64,000 nucleotides of DNA from Cymodocea nodosa. Its lineage: Eukaryota; Streptophyta; Magnoliopsida; Alismatales; Cymodoceaceae. Within the stretch, counting starts at the first letter, position 1; every line of letters starts with the position of its first letter. Made by a program: the position numbers and the translations under genes. Positions 36,550 to 48,913 of the stretch are shown in pieces. Under the pieces are notes generated by a model that did not search any database, was not told the origin of the DNA, and saw nothing but the letters and a program-made list of their open reading frames with translations. The stretch covers positions 13,426,501-13,490,500 of the forward strand of contig CM072344.1 in NCBI GenBank assembly GCA_036874045.1, in the 5' to 3' direction.

Positions 36550-38570
36550 TGTTTTGATGTGAAAGGTTAGATCAGACAACTGGTCCCCAGAAAACTTGTC
36601 TATTGGGTTCGTTAACTTCTGTTTTTACTGGTTTAATTTGTCTTTAGGCTTATATCAATAATTACTTTTAGAAGTAAACTAACAACCTTTCACACAAATT
36701 AGATATTAATTCCAATTTGTATTTTAACTACAAGTGCACAGTGTATATTGTATTTGTGTACAAGTACAGGTCGATCTCACAAAGATTGAGTAAGAATTGT
36801 GTACTGTTCCGATTTTTATATTGGACTTTATATGTTCAGTAAGCACTCCGTTGAGTTACAGTTAACACAACGGATTAAGTTCGTAGAGTTATGACTAACT
36901 CAATAGACTAATCTCGTGGACTTAAGTTAACTCCACGAGTCTATCTTTCCAGTTTAATATTGTTAATTACAAAGGAATTCGGCCAACCATTGGGCGGTTC
37001 CACAGATTGTAAATAACATCAATTAAGCTCTTTAATGCTAGTTAATATTAGATTTATCATTAAGCAACACTGACATTCAGATATTTCAAACAGTAACCAT
37101 TAAAATCTTTAAGTATCTGGAACAAATCAATTTTAGTAAACTGTAAAACTATTTTCTATTTTCTGAATCAAACAAACATAAAACACTTATAATACTGACA
37201 ATGATAACATTAATCACGATATAAAACAAACAATACAACACTTAAATACTAAATGTAAACATAGATAATTTGTTGTTTTTGGTATTTTTGTTTTGATATA
37301 TTCCTGAAGATGAATGAAAGGTGAAATGTAAAAATCTTTATCGACAATAAAAACTTCTGTCACTATATGCAATGCGATTACACCACTGAAAACTTAATCA
37401 CTTACAATCCTATCTCCTCTCCCGATAGAATCGCGAGCCTAGAATTGCAAGATGATCTCCTCTTCAGCATACTAGCATCAACCCGAAACTAAGGCTAGAA
37501 GCTTTACGATCTCCTGAGATATGAGTCGGTGTTTGGTGAAAATGGCTTCCCTTCCCACGACGCGATCACTCTTCACAGTTGTTGTTAGGCACCGTGTTTG
37601 GCTCGGAATTGACCCGACATCAGGAAAATATCCTTACAGACCTTCGATGGTTGGTGATTATGGTGGTGGTGTAGAGCTTTAGGAAACTTCCGATGCTGCC
37701 TGCAGTTAGCGTGGTCCTCCACATTCTGCATACACTTTTTCTTTGTCTTTTATATTTCTTACAGTAGTAACTACTTTTGCTTAAATGATTGGTTGGATTT
37801 CCTTCATTCATATCAACGATGGTGATTTCTTCTTCCTTCCACGAGTGAATTCCTATGTGATACGTGCAATCGTGGTTTTCTTTCGAATGTTTTGTTTCTG
37901 TAACTACTACAGTGGCATATTTAGAAAATAAATGGTCCGTGGAGTTACAAATAACTCAACGAACTTACTTCGTTGATTTAACTATAAAACATGTGCAATA
38001 AAGAAATAAGTTGCTAATATAATGCGTTACCTTAGTCTATATTCATGTAACTCAATGCGTACAGTTATGCTAACTTAATGAGTTAAACATGTACATCTCA
38101 CACGATATACTAAAACATTTAAATTCAACACGTGCATAATTCTAACTTAACGAGTTCAGATATTTCAGATACTTATGAATCTTACTATCCGATGCTTAGA
38201 TGCATTTCAGATAGTTAACAGATAACTTACCAAAAATCCACTTAAGTCATGCATTAAGGTTTCAACACGTGTACTTCAGGAAATAATAAAATATTCTTCT
38301 ACCGTTAAAAACATAACTGTCCGATACATGCAATATAACTCTCTGAAATACAGAAAATTCAGATACTTAAGAATTAAAAATCTGCAACTTACCGATAGTT
38401 CAGAAATATACTTAATTAACGTTAATTTCCTAAAATTATGTAGATTCCTTCATTAAAGCATATAACAGTGCAATTATAACATAATGACTTAATTCTCATA
38501 TGATAAGCTAAATATTATGCAATTAACCATCATTTAACCCTTAATATTATACACTTTTTCATTCTAAACA
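36550..38570 (-). repeat. 3' LTR of M1 (family A), full length
   Basis: It runs from TGTTTAGAATGAAAAAGTG at 38570 to CACATCAAAACA at 36550 on the minus strand. It holds several TAACTCAAC/GTTGAGTTA hairpins and, about 45 bp before its end, a decayed copy of the tRNA-Asp-like tract seen at 51268. Confidence 0.85.
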
Positions 38571-38584
38571 CTTCCCCCATACTT
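38571..38584 (-). other. Polypurine tract of M1
   Basis: The minus strand reads GTATGGGGGAAG directly before the LTR start TGTTTAG. The position and composition fit the plus-strand primer of LTR retrotransposons. The same tract precedes the LTR at 57517. Confidence 0.8.
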
Positions 38585-40286
38585 AAATTTTGCTAATCCC
38601 TTAGCAAACTAAGATCTAACTAGTTGGTCTTTCTAAAGTGCTAGAATTAATTCTTCACATCGTTCTTCTTTAAAATACATAAATTAGATTACTATATAGA
38701 TATTCTATATTTTTTAATAATTTATTTTAACTTTGTTTTCTCCTCTTTAACCTGCAAATATATTTAAAACATATGTAAATTACATACAAAATATATCAGC
38801 AGCACATAGGTGTTAATTATATTATCATTTTTTCTTATTTTCAACATTTGTCATCTTGAATTTTCCAATATGATTTTCAGAATAAATTTCAACAACATAC
38901 GAATTAAAACACAATCCAATTCAATATGATTAAGACAAGTAGAATAAAGAATTGTATCTTAGATAAACAACTTCAAAAGTCTATTCTAGATTCATACTTC
39001 AGCAATCTTAGATAACAGAAAATATATTTGATTCAAAAGATATCTGTATTTCACAAAACACTTGTATCTTTTCAGAACAATATATGCATATTTGTACTTT
39101 AAAAGTTAATTTGACAAGCTTGAATCATACAAGAGCTTTTTAGTATACCCATGTATCGAGCTTTCAGTTAACAATCCCAGATCTGATCAGGATATTAGGT
39201 TGCCAGATTTAAAGAGTTCTTTTTTAGGTTAACAATCCTTACATACTTATCTGCTCAAGTATAAAAGGCTTGTGATCAAACAAGTTAATAAACTCAAAGT
39301 TTTTTTTTTTTTTTTCCTAAACACAGTATATATATGTATTTCATTAATACAGATGCAATAGAACACAAATCTCGTATAGTCTTGCTTCTATTATTTATTG
39401 AAAATATGAATCCATATCAATAAGCTCATACTTTTTCTATAGTTTAAGAAGATTTACACATAAATCATTCTATAAGTTTAATCACTCAAATTAAATGTAT
39501 CCTTGATCATATGCATCTCATTTAATCTAAAAATCAACATTTCAGCTCTTCCAAGATTTTAGATAATTTACTGAGTTTTAGTTAAGCATTTTGTTTTCTT
39601 TTTAAAATCATGAAACTGTTAAACTCATAAAATTCAGCAAAAACATAAGATACTATATTTAGATTTGTATGAATAGTAAAATTTTGTAGCATCTTATATA
39701 AGATTCTCAATACAACATTCAAGTAGTTACAATTCTTAAAAATTTTACAGTTTCAATTATCGTATAGTTACAACAAATTTATAAAAAAAATTTTCAATTT
39801 CCACAGAACTTCAGGGAACTTCCGACGCAACCTGTAGTTAGTGCAGTCCCCCACATTTTACACACACTTTTTCTTCGTCTTTTATATTTCTTACAATAGT
39901 AACTGCTCCTACTTAAATGATCGGTTGGATTTCCTTTATTCATATCAATGATGGTGATTTCTTCTTCCTTCCACGAGTGAATTCCTGCTTGATACGTGCA
40001 ATCGTGGTTTTCCTTTGAATGTCCTATTTCTGTAACTGCTACAGTGGCATATTTAGAAAATAAATGGTCCGTGGAGTTACAGATAACTCAACGGACTTAC
40101 TTCGTTGATTTAACTATAAAACACATGTAATAAATAAATAAGCTGCTAACATAATGTGTTACCTTAGTCTATATTCATGTAACTCAATGCGTATAGTTAT
40201 GCTAACTTAACGAGTTAAACATGTGCATCTCACGTGATATACTAAAGCATTTAAATTCAACACGTGCATAATTCTAACCTAACGAG

Positions 40287-41976
40287 TGTTAGGATCGGTA
40301 GACTCATCAAAGGGGGGGGTGAATGGTGTATGTGTGTAATTTTTATATTCTTTTTGATTATTGAATCAAATGATTCAATAGAAATGAAATGAGATGAAAC
40401 TAAATGAATGCAAAGTAGAAAAGAAAGATAACACACGACAAGTTTTAGGTGGTTCACCAAATTGGCTAGTCCACTCCCAAGATTCACTTGGGCTTCACTA
40501 AGTGTTTCAACACTTACATACTTGCTTTCAGGTCAAAGCAAGAACCAACAACACAGAAGTTTTCTGGTATAAACTTCAGTAAACCAACCTCTAGAGTTTT
40601 TAGGTTGAAACTCAAACCAACAACTGAATGTAGCTTTCAGGTTCAAGCCACGAACCAACAGCTTGAGTCTTTCAATCAGAGTTTTGGCGCACAGAGCTTT
40701 TTTTGCAGTAGATCTTTAGAATATGCTTCAATGTTTGCAGACTTGAGTGTAATTGGAGTTGGAATGTAGCTCACTATATGTGGTATATACGTTATCTCTG
40801 TATTTTCTTCTCTCAAACTCCTCATATTTATACCAAAGGTATAACGATCATAATTTTTCTTTCAACGGATGTATTCTGCTATACTTGGAAAATAATCAGA
40901 CCTAAATATGGTAAGTTACCGTTTTGTCTGATGTTCAGTATGTAACCTTCCGTAAATCTCAAGCATTTAGATGGTTATAAAAATAACTTACCGAAAAGCA
41001 TCCATAACTTATCGATTCAATACTCATATCTTGTTATCTGAGTCACGTGAGATTTTAAGTTGCTCACGTGAAATGTCAAGAGTTCGGAGACTTGTATATT
41101 AACTCACCAAAATAAGCTCCTGACTTTCGGATAGTTAACTACTGTAACTCTCCGACATTTCTTTTAATTCTCCAACAGTTGTTCCTTTTAATCTACACGT
41201 GGGAAATTCACTATCTTAAGTTTCAGATGGTTAAACCGTAACTCACCGAAACTCTCTTGAGATTTCAAATAGTTATCTTTCTAACTCTCCGAAAACTTAA
41301 ATGATCTTCTTTCTAGAATTCTACACGTGGCAAAATCAATAACTTAAGTTTCGGATAGTTAAACTATAACTTACCGAAACTCTCTTTGAAAATTTCAGAT
41401 GGTTATCTAACTCTTCGATTTTCCCTTTTATGCTTTCAACTACCGGCTTCTCCATTCTGCACATGCGAAATAGGATAACTTAAGTTCCAGAAAGTTATAC
41501 TTGTAACTTACCGAAAAAGTTGGATAGTTATCTTCCTAACTCTTTGAAAATCCTTTAAGCTTCTGTTCTGAATTTCTACACGTGGTTAATTGAATGACTT
41601 AAGTTTCAGATAGTTAGCTTTTCTAACTTTCCGATTTTCCTTTTTCTTTTAGATAGTTAACTCCATAACTCTCTGATCATTCAACCAACTTAACTGTCTG
41701 ATTAAATAACTCTCCGAAGACTTTGTAAAATCGGATAATTATCCTTCTAACTGTTCAATGGACTTGCTGCTGTTTTACTCTTCGGATACTTGGACCTATA
41801 ACTGTTCGATTTTCCTGTAACTTGAAATCAGTATCATCTGGAACCTTCTCGATCTGTTCGTCTACTTGGAATTTGTTCTAACAACCTTCTGATTTAATGC
41901 TACACTAACTTAACTGTGAAATACAATATGTTTCCTCACATAGGTTTTGCATTATCAAAATATTCGGGTTCTAACA
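40287..41976 (-). mobile_element. Solo LTR C1 (probable Ty1/copia) nested in the M1 5' LTR
   Basis: On the minus strand it begins TGTTAGAACCCGAATATTTT and ends GATCCTAACA, 1,690 bp, with 5-bp flanks ACGAG (40282-40286) and ACAAG (41977-41981). The uninterrupted target is visible in the sister LTR near 38155. Close to its 3' end is the accccccccttt tract common in plant copia LTRs. Between 40960 and 41830 it carries at least ten hairpins of TTTCGG-AT-AGTTA/TAACT-TA-CCGAAA type and five CACGTG boxes. Confidence 0.88.
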
Positions 41977-42401
41977 ACAAGTTCAAATATTTCGGATACT
42001 TACGAACCTACTATGTGATGCTTAGATGCATTTTAGATAGTTAACAGATAACTTACCGAAAATCCACTTAAGTCATGCATTAAAGTTTCAACACGTGTAC
42101 TCTAGGAAATAATAAAATATTCTTCTATCATTAAAAACATAACTGTCCGGTACATGCAATATAACTCTCCGAAATACACAAAATTTGGATACTTAAGAAT
42201 TAAAAACTTACAACTTACCGACAATTCAGAAATATACTTAATTAATGTTAATTTCCTGAAATTATGTAGATTCCTTCATTAAAGCATATAATAGTGCAAT
42301 TATAACATAATGACTTAATTCTCATATGATAAGTTAAATATTATGCAATTAACCATCATTTAACTCTTAATATTATGCACTTTTTCATTCTAAACACGTA
42401 C

Positions 42402-42724
42402 CTTAAAATAAAGATAGACATTTGCATCATCTACAATTCGACTTGGTGTTGAGGATGAAAGTCTTGCTATAAGTACATGATTTAGACGTAATATAGCATT
42501 TAATATTTCATTAAAATATTTGCTAACACTGCAACTTGAATGACTAAATCACTTAACTATTACTTCGTACCTTTGATTTTGCCCTACTATATCAAGGAAC
42601 ATGGCAAATTTCTCCTCTACACTGATGTTATTGGTATCAACAATAACTCATTCATTTCTCATTAAAGTACAAAAGCTTTTAAACACACATTGAATCATTT
42701 TGTAAATCTTTTGACAATTGTAAG
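42402..42724 (-). pseudogene. PIF/Harbinger transposase, middle exon
   Basis: The minus strand gives KDLQNDSMCVFKSFCTLMRN, then NISVEEKFAMFLDIVGQNQR, SSCSVSKYFNEILNAILRLN and DDANVYLYFK, the helix-turn-helix region that precedes the DDE core of plant Harbinger transposases. In-frame stops lie after MRNE and VIVK. It ends at a splice donor AAG|GTACG (42402|42401), and the spliced join into exon 36471 gives YFK-DYIKAIDDTHI, the expected continuation. Confidence 0.8.
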
Positions 42725-45700
42725 TGTAGGAAAGGTTTATACTTAAGAGAGGGGTAAATTAAGTTTATTGTAGATTTTCAAATATTTTCGGTCTCTTTTT
42801 AAATCTAGTTAATGAAAAAATAAAATAGAGATTAAATTGCACAGACAATTTATAGTAGTTCCTCTCAACCAGAATACGTCCACTCCTTGAGTCCCTACTC
42901 AAGAATTCACTATCTTTAACAGTTTTTGGTTCACTTAAAATCCAATATACTATAGCTTTACTCAAAGCAAAATCAACTTGACAAGACATCAATTCTTCGT
43001 CAAGTTCTCCCTCTAACTGTATGGATCCTTGTACAGTTACCATGCTAACCATATGAACCTTCGTATAGTTGTCTATACAACTTTACAGACTCCCATAAAG
43101 TTACTCGAAACTCTTCTAAAAGAACACTTTTTAGAGTTTCCTCCACAACACTCCTTGTAGATAGGTTATCTTTTTCAATTTATGATGTAATGCAAAGAAT
43201 AATTAATCATGAAAGCATAAATATAATAAAAACTTTCCTCTTGTAGATACAACAATCCTTAAATCTTTAGGAAATAGCTTTGTTGTCGTTGAGTTCCTTC
43301 GAATGACTTTCAGCTCTCGTTCTCCAAGTATCTTCAAGACTTCTAAGAATCTCTTTGGAGTTACTGTCAAAAGGGAACTCTCTTCTAACTTTGATTTTAC
43401 TCAATTTATATTATATGAGAAACTCTAACTGATTACACACGATCCTACATACATGTTCTTTCTCTTTCAAATTTCCTACAATTGCTCACTACGTGAATAG
43501 TAAAAAAATAACTAGTTTGTGGAGTTAGTGTAACTCAACAGACTTACTCCATGGACTTAACTGTAGCTCAATAGACCTACATCGTGGACTTAATTGTAAC
43601 TCAACGAACCTACTCTGTGGACTTAATTGTAACTCAACGAACTTACTTTGTTGAGCTAAGTTTTACTCAACAGACTCATTTAGTTCTAACCTTTTTTGAA
43701 CCACGATTTTTAACCTTGACTTTGTATCTCTAATTGCCATCTATAAATATTTGATCGAGTCTTTAGAAATATGGTAGAATGTGTGTGAGTACGTGTGTGC
43801 CACATGTCATCTGCAAAATAAATAATCCTACAACAAACTTTGATTAAATATAAAAATATAACAATTAAATGAATTCATGAAAGTGGTAACATTATGACCA
43901 TTCGTAAAGTTATGCCCATAACTTTACAGACTCTTATATGTTGACACGTGTAAAGTACATTTGTTTATCTTTGATAAGCTACGTATACTAGACTTATAAC
44001 TTTATGAACCCCTTAAGAGATAACCTTACGGAGGTCTGTCATGTTATCCTTATAATTTTACAGATTCTATATATCTTAAGTTTACGAAGATCCGTAATGT
44101 TAAAGTCATAACTTTATGAGTTTAAGATTCATAACTTATATATATATGTATATATGCAACTTCATAACTTTATGAATGTTTGTAAAGTTATCCTTATAAC
44201 TTTACAAGTCTCTGTAAAATTATATACTTAGATAAATTTTAGAGTAATAAACTAGTGTTATGAATTAGATAAGTTTACTATTAGGACCTAATGGCTTACT
44301 AGAGGGGGGTGAATGGTAAGATTTAATGATTTTTAGTCGATTTCAAGACTTAATAATAGATAGTTGATTATCAATTTATTTTAGCAAGCATAAAACGATC
44401 TTTCTAGTGAAAACACAAAGTAAATGAAGATAATGCACATAGGGATTTTAGGTGGTTCACCACTAACGGCTAGTCCACCCCCAAGGGATACTTAAACTTC
44501 ACTAATCTTTTAAAACTTACAAACACTTGCTTTAAGGTCAAAGCAAGAACTAACCAATCAAACTGAGATTTCTAGTCGTAGCTCCAACTAACATATCTCT
44601 GAAGTTTTTAGTTGGCACACTACAGTAAACCACTAGCTTGAAGAGATTAGAGTTTATTCATGTAGAGAGCTCTTGACTTGAGTTTGTATTTTGCTAAGGA
44701 TTTTGATCTTGAATGTATTCTACTGTTTCTAGGAAGTTCAGTGTATAGATGTATATTTTTTGTTCTATTCTTCTTTTGATTGTCGTTTATATTTATAACA
44801 AGATGCATAACGATCTTATTCCTTTCTAATAGCTTCTTACTACTGTGCCTACTATCTTGGCAAACCTAATTTTGGTAAGTTACCGTTGAGTGAATAGTAA
44901 TGCTTATAACCTTTCAATAATTTTGGAATTTTGGATAGTTAACTTTGTAACTCTCTAAAAATCCACTAGAGTCTTTCTGTTTGTGTCATGTGTGAGTTTT
45001 AAGTCATACACGTGAGTTTTCCTTAAGTTTGGATAGTTAGCTGTTAACTTACCGAAATGTTTCAACTTTCGAATAGTTAGCTACAGTAACCTTCCGATTT
45101 TTCCTTTAAGCTTTCGACTATTGTTTTCTTATTTCTACACATACATAATTGAATGACTTAAGTTTCAAATAGTTAAATCTGTAACCTTCTGAAACTTCCT
45201 ATTTTTCAGATAGTTGGCTTTCCTAACTTTTCGAAAATCCTTTTAAGCTTTTGACTAGATTTTTGCACATGTATAATTATCTAACTTAACTGTTCGGATA
45301 GTTGACTTTTCTAACTCTCCAATTTTCTTGGATTTTCAGATAGTTAGCTGCCCTAACTTCTTGAAGAATTCAAGCATTTATCTAACATTCTAAAGACCTT
45401 ATTTTTGGATAGTTAGCCTTGTAACTTTCCAAAGGGCTCTCTTGCTGTCTTTAAGTGATTTTTCAAATACTTAAGGTGTTAACCTTCCGAAAATCTACTT
45501 CTTCCGGAAAATTAGGCTGATAACTGACTAATCTATCTGATTTCATCTGTTAGCTTTGAATGATCTGTTTGTGATTGTCTGTAACTATTTATTTGTGGAT
45601 CTATGAAATACAAAAGATTATTCCTCACATTGACTTTACATTATCAAAATCTAAAGGTCCTTTCATTTATGATTTTTTATAAAGTTAACTATATAACTTT

Positions 45701-45790
45701 ATGATAGTTTGTAAACTTATGGAGTTGATACTATTACGAAGTTCATCATTTTGCATAATTGAAGTATAAATCATTTTATTCGTTATCAAA
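42725..45790 (-). mobile_element. Solo LTR D (probable copia) inserted in the Harbinger exon, itself interrupted
   Basis: On the plus strand it opens TGTAGGAAAGGTTTATACTT with agaggggtaaatt close behind, so read on the minus strand it ends with a C-rich tract and CCTACA. The other end lies near 45790 (ttttgataacg on the minus strand). The LTR at 44279-45665 sits inside it. At 43880-44230 it has hairpins GTAAAGTTAT-4 nt-ATAACTTTAC. No TSD could be recognised; the insertion is inferred because the Harbinger coding sequence resumes on both sides. Confidence 0.65.
44279..45665 (-). mobile_element. Solo LTR C2 nested in LTR D
   Basis: It is related to C1 throughout (aggggggtgaatgg, aggtggttcacca, ggctagtccac, the TTTCGGATAGTTA hairpins and a cattatcaaaat end) but shorter, 1,387 bp. 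Flanks TTTAC (44274-44278) and TTTAT (45666-45670) make a one-mismatch 5-bp duplication. Its plus-strand start TATTAGGACC shows a G-to-A change in the terminal TG. Confidence 0.75.
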
Positions 45791-45799
45791 ATATAAACA

Positions 45800-46066
45800 T
45801 ATTAATAGATAAGAACATTATCCTTAATAGTAAGCTTGATGAGGTTGAGAAAGATCTAGTAATCTCTTGATGTAATCTGCACATTCTTTACTATATATAC
45901 AACTTTTTTTATTGTAAAATAATAGTGACGTACTTGCCATTTTTGCTAAAATTGTCCATGATGTAAATAGACGTAGTTGCCTTCTTCTATCCACTTCTTC
46001 ATTTACTAGGAATGAAATTACATTATCAACTATAGTAGTAAACATATCACTAGGAATCATCCTCAC
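45800..46066 (-). pseudogene. PIF/Harbinger transposase, N-terminal part
   Basis: ATG at 46066 opens MRMIPSDMFTTIVDNV, continues EEVDRRRQLRLF and ends ECADYIKRLLDLSQPHQAYY at a TAA. Below 45800 the LTR D insertion begins and the frame resumes at 42724. The diverged second Harbinger copy at 10.4-10.6 kb shows the same order (YTKRLLNPSLPY then NCQNIYKMSQCVF), which supports joining these parts. Regulation cannot be judged. Confidence 0.7.
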
Positions 46067-46479
46067 CTACAAGTTAATAAGAATATTAAGAATTTATCAT
46101 TCCACATTTCAATATATAAAAGACATCCTACATTTCTAAGAAAGTGAAATACATTCGACGTTTCAAAAAATAAAAAGCATTAAAAATTTCAAAATATAAA
46201 AAATATTTTACATTTCATAATGATAAGTCATTTCACTTTGAATTCCACATCCTATCTGTTTGGTACAACCTCTACAACATCATTTTGTCTAACCATATTC
46301 CTAGTAGTCATATTGCCTTCAAATATTTGTTGTAGTTGCTAAAATATCAAACATGATTTTTCTTTGCAACTTTCACACTTTGGATGTACCTATAAAAGGA
46401 ACAATGTAGTGAAAATGGAAAAAGATAAAGATTATAATATCTTTCAAGTCATAAGTCATAAGTCATAAGCAAGCTAACA

Positions 46480-46823
46480 TTAACAAACTCCTTCCATATC
46501 TCATCATTAATGTTAGTGTAGTCCTAGATGAAATTCCAACCCCATCCTCTCTAGTTGGCAATTTTGGAGTAATTTCGATACATTTGTTGCTAAGTTTTTA
46601 AATAACTTTCTACATTCTTCCTTGTGATACTTATGTTTTTTCTAGTATTGTATTTTTCAATTACTTTATCTCAAGTGCTACCTTTTATTTTTCCATCATA
46701 AGTTTTTTTATTTCCTTCGTTTAATACTTCTACTAAAATATCTAAGAAATATGCATTTGCTTTAATATTCCAACTAATGTAACTTCTACTTCCAACTGTC
46801 ATTTCCCTATTAGGAGTACTCAT
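46480..46823 (-). pseudogene. MYB/SANT-like ORF of the Harbinger element
   Basis: From ATG at 46823 the frame reads MSTPNREMTVGSRSYISW, then ANAYFLDILVEVLNEGN, RKNVESYLKT, QRGWGWNF and NINDEIWKEFVN. This fits the MYB/SANT-like domain (PF12776 type) with its spaced Trp residues, the DNA-binding accessory protein that plant PIF/Harbinger elements encode beside the transposase. Four in-frame stops (after GST, LKT, IAN and NFI) make it a pseudogene. It precedes the transposase on the same strand by about 400 bp. Confidence 0.8.
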
Positions 46824-46829
46824 ATTCTA

Positions 46830-48428
46830 CACAAGCACGATTTCAACAAAATAGAATAAAACATATGGAATAACAACACAATAATAAAAATATTCATATG
46901 CATTTGCCGAAACCATTACATTCACATCTTTGTTAAAGTCATATAAGGGAATTGCAAAAGTAGTGTTCAAGATGTAAGTAGAACATTCCAAAGCATATTG
47001 TTCTCTATTGGTTAAATATACAATTTAACTGTGTTGAGTTAGGATTTTTCTTTTATAATACACGTAAATCAAAATAAATATATGTGTGTCAACAGAAGAA
47101 TATGCACTACACAATAAACATTTATGTGTTAGATAATGTAGACGTACAAATAGTTACTCTAAATAAGACTCTAAAACCATAATTTATATTTGAATTTTAT
47201 CGACTTGTCTCAATACTTTTGAATTTTGTAATAATTTTTGAATTATGTTATAATGTATAACTAATACATTAATATCTAAAATTACTAATACTAACACAAA
47301 TACTCAAATTCCATCATTTTTACCATATACACAAACAATGAAATTTTAAATTCTATCATTTTCCATCACATGCAAAAATACCCAAAATTCAAATTTTATT
47401 ATTTTCCATTATATGCATAAATGTTGAAAAAAAATGTCAAGAATAAAATTACTTTTGATTATTTTCTACTTTCATCATTTCTATTTATTTTCTTCTTTTT
47501 TCAATTTATCATTTCATTATTTGGTAAACAAGCTAGTAATATGATGTTAACTTAGATTGAAATATGATATTGTAGTTAATCAGTGATATAGTAATGGTAT
47601 GACTGGTCCACATTAATTAAGGAAATATTTCAATGAGAACCCTCCCATGTACTTTAACAAATTATTGGCATGCCCATATATACAAAGTCAATTCATCGAA
47701 TTCAAACATGAAATACACAAAGAGAATCATAAGAAACACAAGATGATGGCTTACGTTTGATGTAGAGAGTTTGCCAATTATTATAATGCTTATATATATG
47801 AACACAAGATGAAATCAAATAGTTACTCTGAATAAGACTCTAAAACCAAAATATTCTTGGCATAGTCAAAGAGTTTAAATACTAAATTTCCTTTTTGTAA
47901 AAAATTGTAAATCAACTCAAGAACACTTTAGTGATGTATGTGTTCGAAAAGGCTTACAATATTTGGAGACTATGAGTAGGTGAGTGGGCAACTATGAGTG
48001 GCAGTGGGAGCAAGCGAGCGACTATGAGCAGGCAAGCAGGTGATTATGAGTGGGAGCAAGCGAGCAAGAGTGAGCGACTAGGAGCAAGTGAGCAGGACAG
48101 AAGGGCAGACTTTTAGAACTTGGGAGGGAAGAAAGCATCAGGCGATAAGGGAAATGTGGGCTTATATATGGATGGAAAAATGTTAAATTCCTTTTCGTCC
48201 TTTCCTTTCCTTGATTTCACAAGTGTGCGCAAAACCCCCCTAATGATGACTATTTTATTAATTTGTTTCTAGACATGACTTAAGATAGTAACTTTGGGTA
48301 TCCTTTTATATTAACATTCTTAATTTATTTTTGCATAGAAAACTAGTAATTACAATTTTTAGACTAAACATTAATTCATTTCTAAGGCCTATTTATGCAC
48401 AATTCTTGTCGAGAAAGGAAATGACAAG
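46830..48428. other. Intergenic DNA with a foldback-related arm
   Basis: About 47200-47530 resembles the right arm of the foldback element at 25455-26913 (aattccatcattttc, atgcacaaat phrases). The rest is AT-rich with no gene apart from a small purine-rich minisatellite at 47960-48100. Confidence 0.4.
47960..48100 (+). repeat. Purine-rich minisatellite
   Basis: Irregular repeats of gagcaagcgagcgactatga-like units with variants, distinctly G-rich against the AT-rich flanks. Confidence 0.5.
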
Positions 48429-48913
48429 TGTTTGGTGGTGAATTTCGTTTGCTTTAATTATACATTTATAATTTCTTTTAGAAGTAAATAAATAATTTTT
48501 ACAAATTAGATATTAAATCCAATTTGGTTTTAACTGCAAGTGCACAATGTCTATTGTATTTGTGTGCAAGTACAGGTGGATCTCACAATGATTGAGTAAA
48601 TATTACATGCTAATTTGATTTTTTATAACTAGAGTTTCATATGTGCTAAATTACGTACTCCATTGACTTACTATTAACTCAATAGACTTTGTTCGTGGAG
48701 TTATAGTTAACTCAATGGACTATCTTCATGGACATAAGTTAACTCCACGAGCCTAATTAGTAATTTACAACTAAATTTTGCTATTCAAAGAGGAATTCAG
48801 CCAACCATTGGGCAGCTCCATAGAATGTAAATAACATCAATTAAACTTCAATGTTAGTTAACCTGGTATTTATCATTAATCAACATTAACAATTAGATAT
48901 TTCAAATAGTAAT

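Larger units (their letters stand above)
36550..42396 (-). mobile_element. Athila-like LTR element M1, internally deleted, in the Harbinger intron
   Basis: Its plus-strand ends are TGTTTTGATGTGAAAG and CATTCTAAACA, flanked by CGAAC (36545-36549) and CGTAC (42397-42401), a 5-bp duplication with one mismatch. On the minus strand it has a 5' LTR (42396 to about 39808, itself split by the LTR at 40287-41976), a non-coding interior (39807-38571), a polypurine tract and a 3' LTR (38570-36550, 2,021 bp). The 5' LTR loses its last part together with the leader and all genes, so a single deletion removed LTR end, gag and pol. The interior matches 57518-58870 of the F-box-bearing element. Confidence 0.85.

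Noticed and set aside
42725-45790. Exact TSD for LTR D
   Set aside because: No 5-bp match could be found at the likely ends (GTAAG/CTTAC side against the 45.79 kb side), so boundaries are given as approximate.
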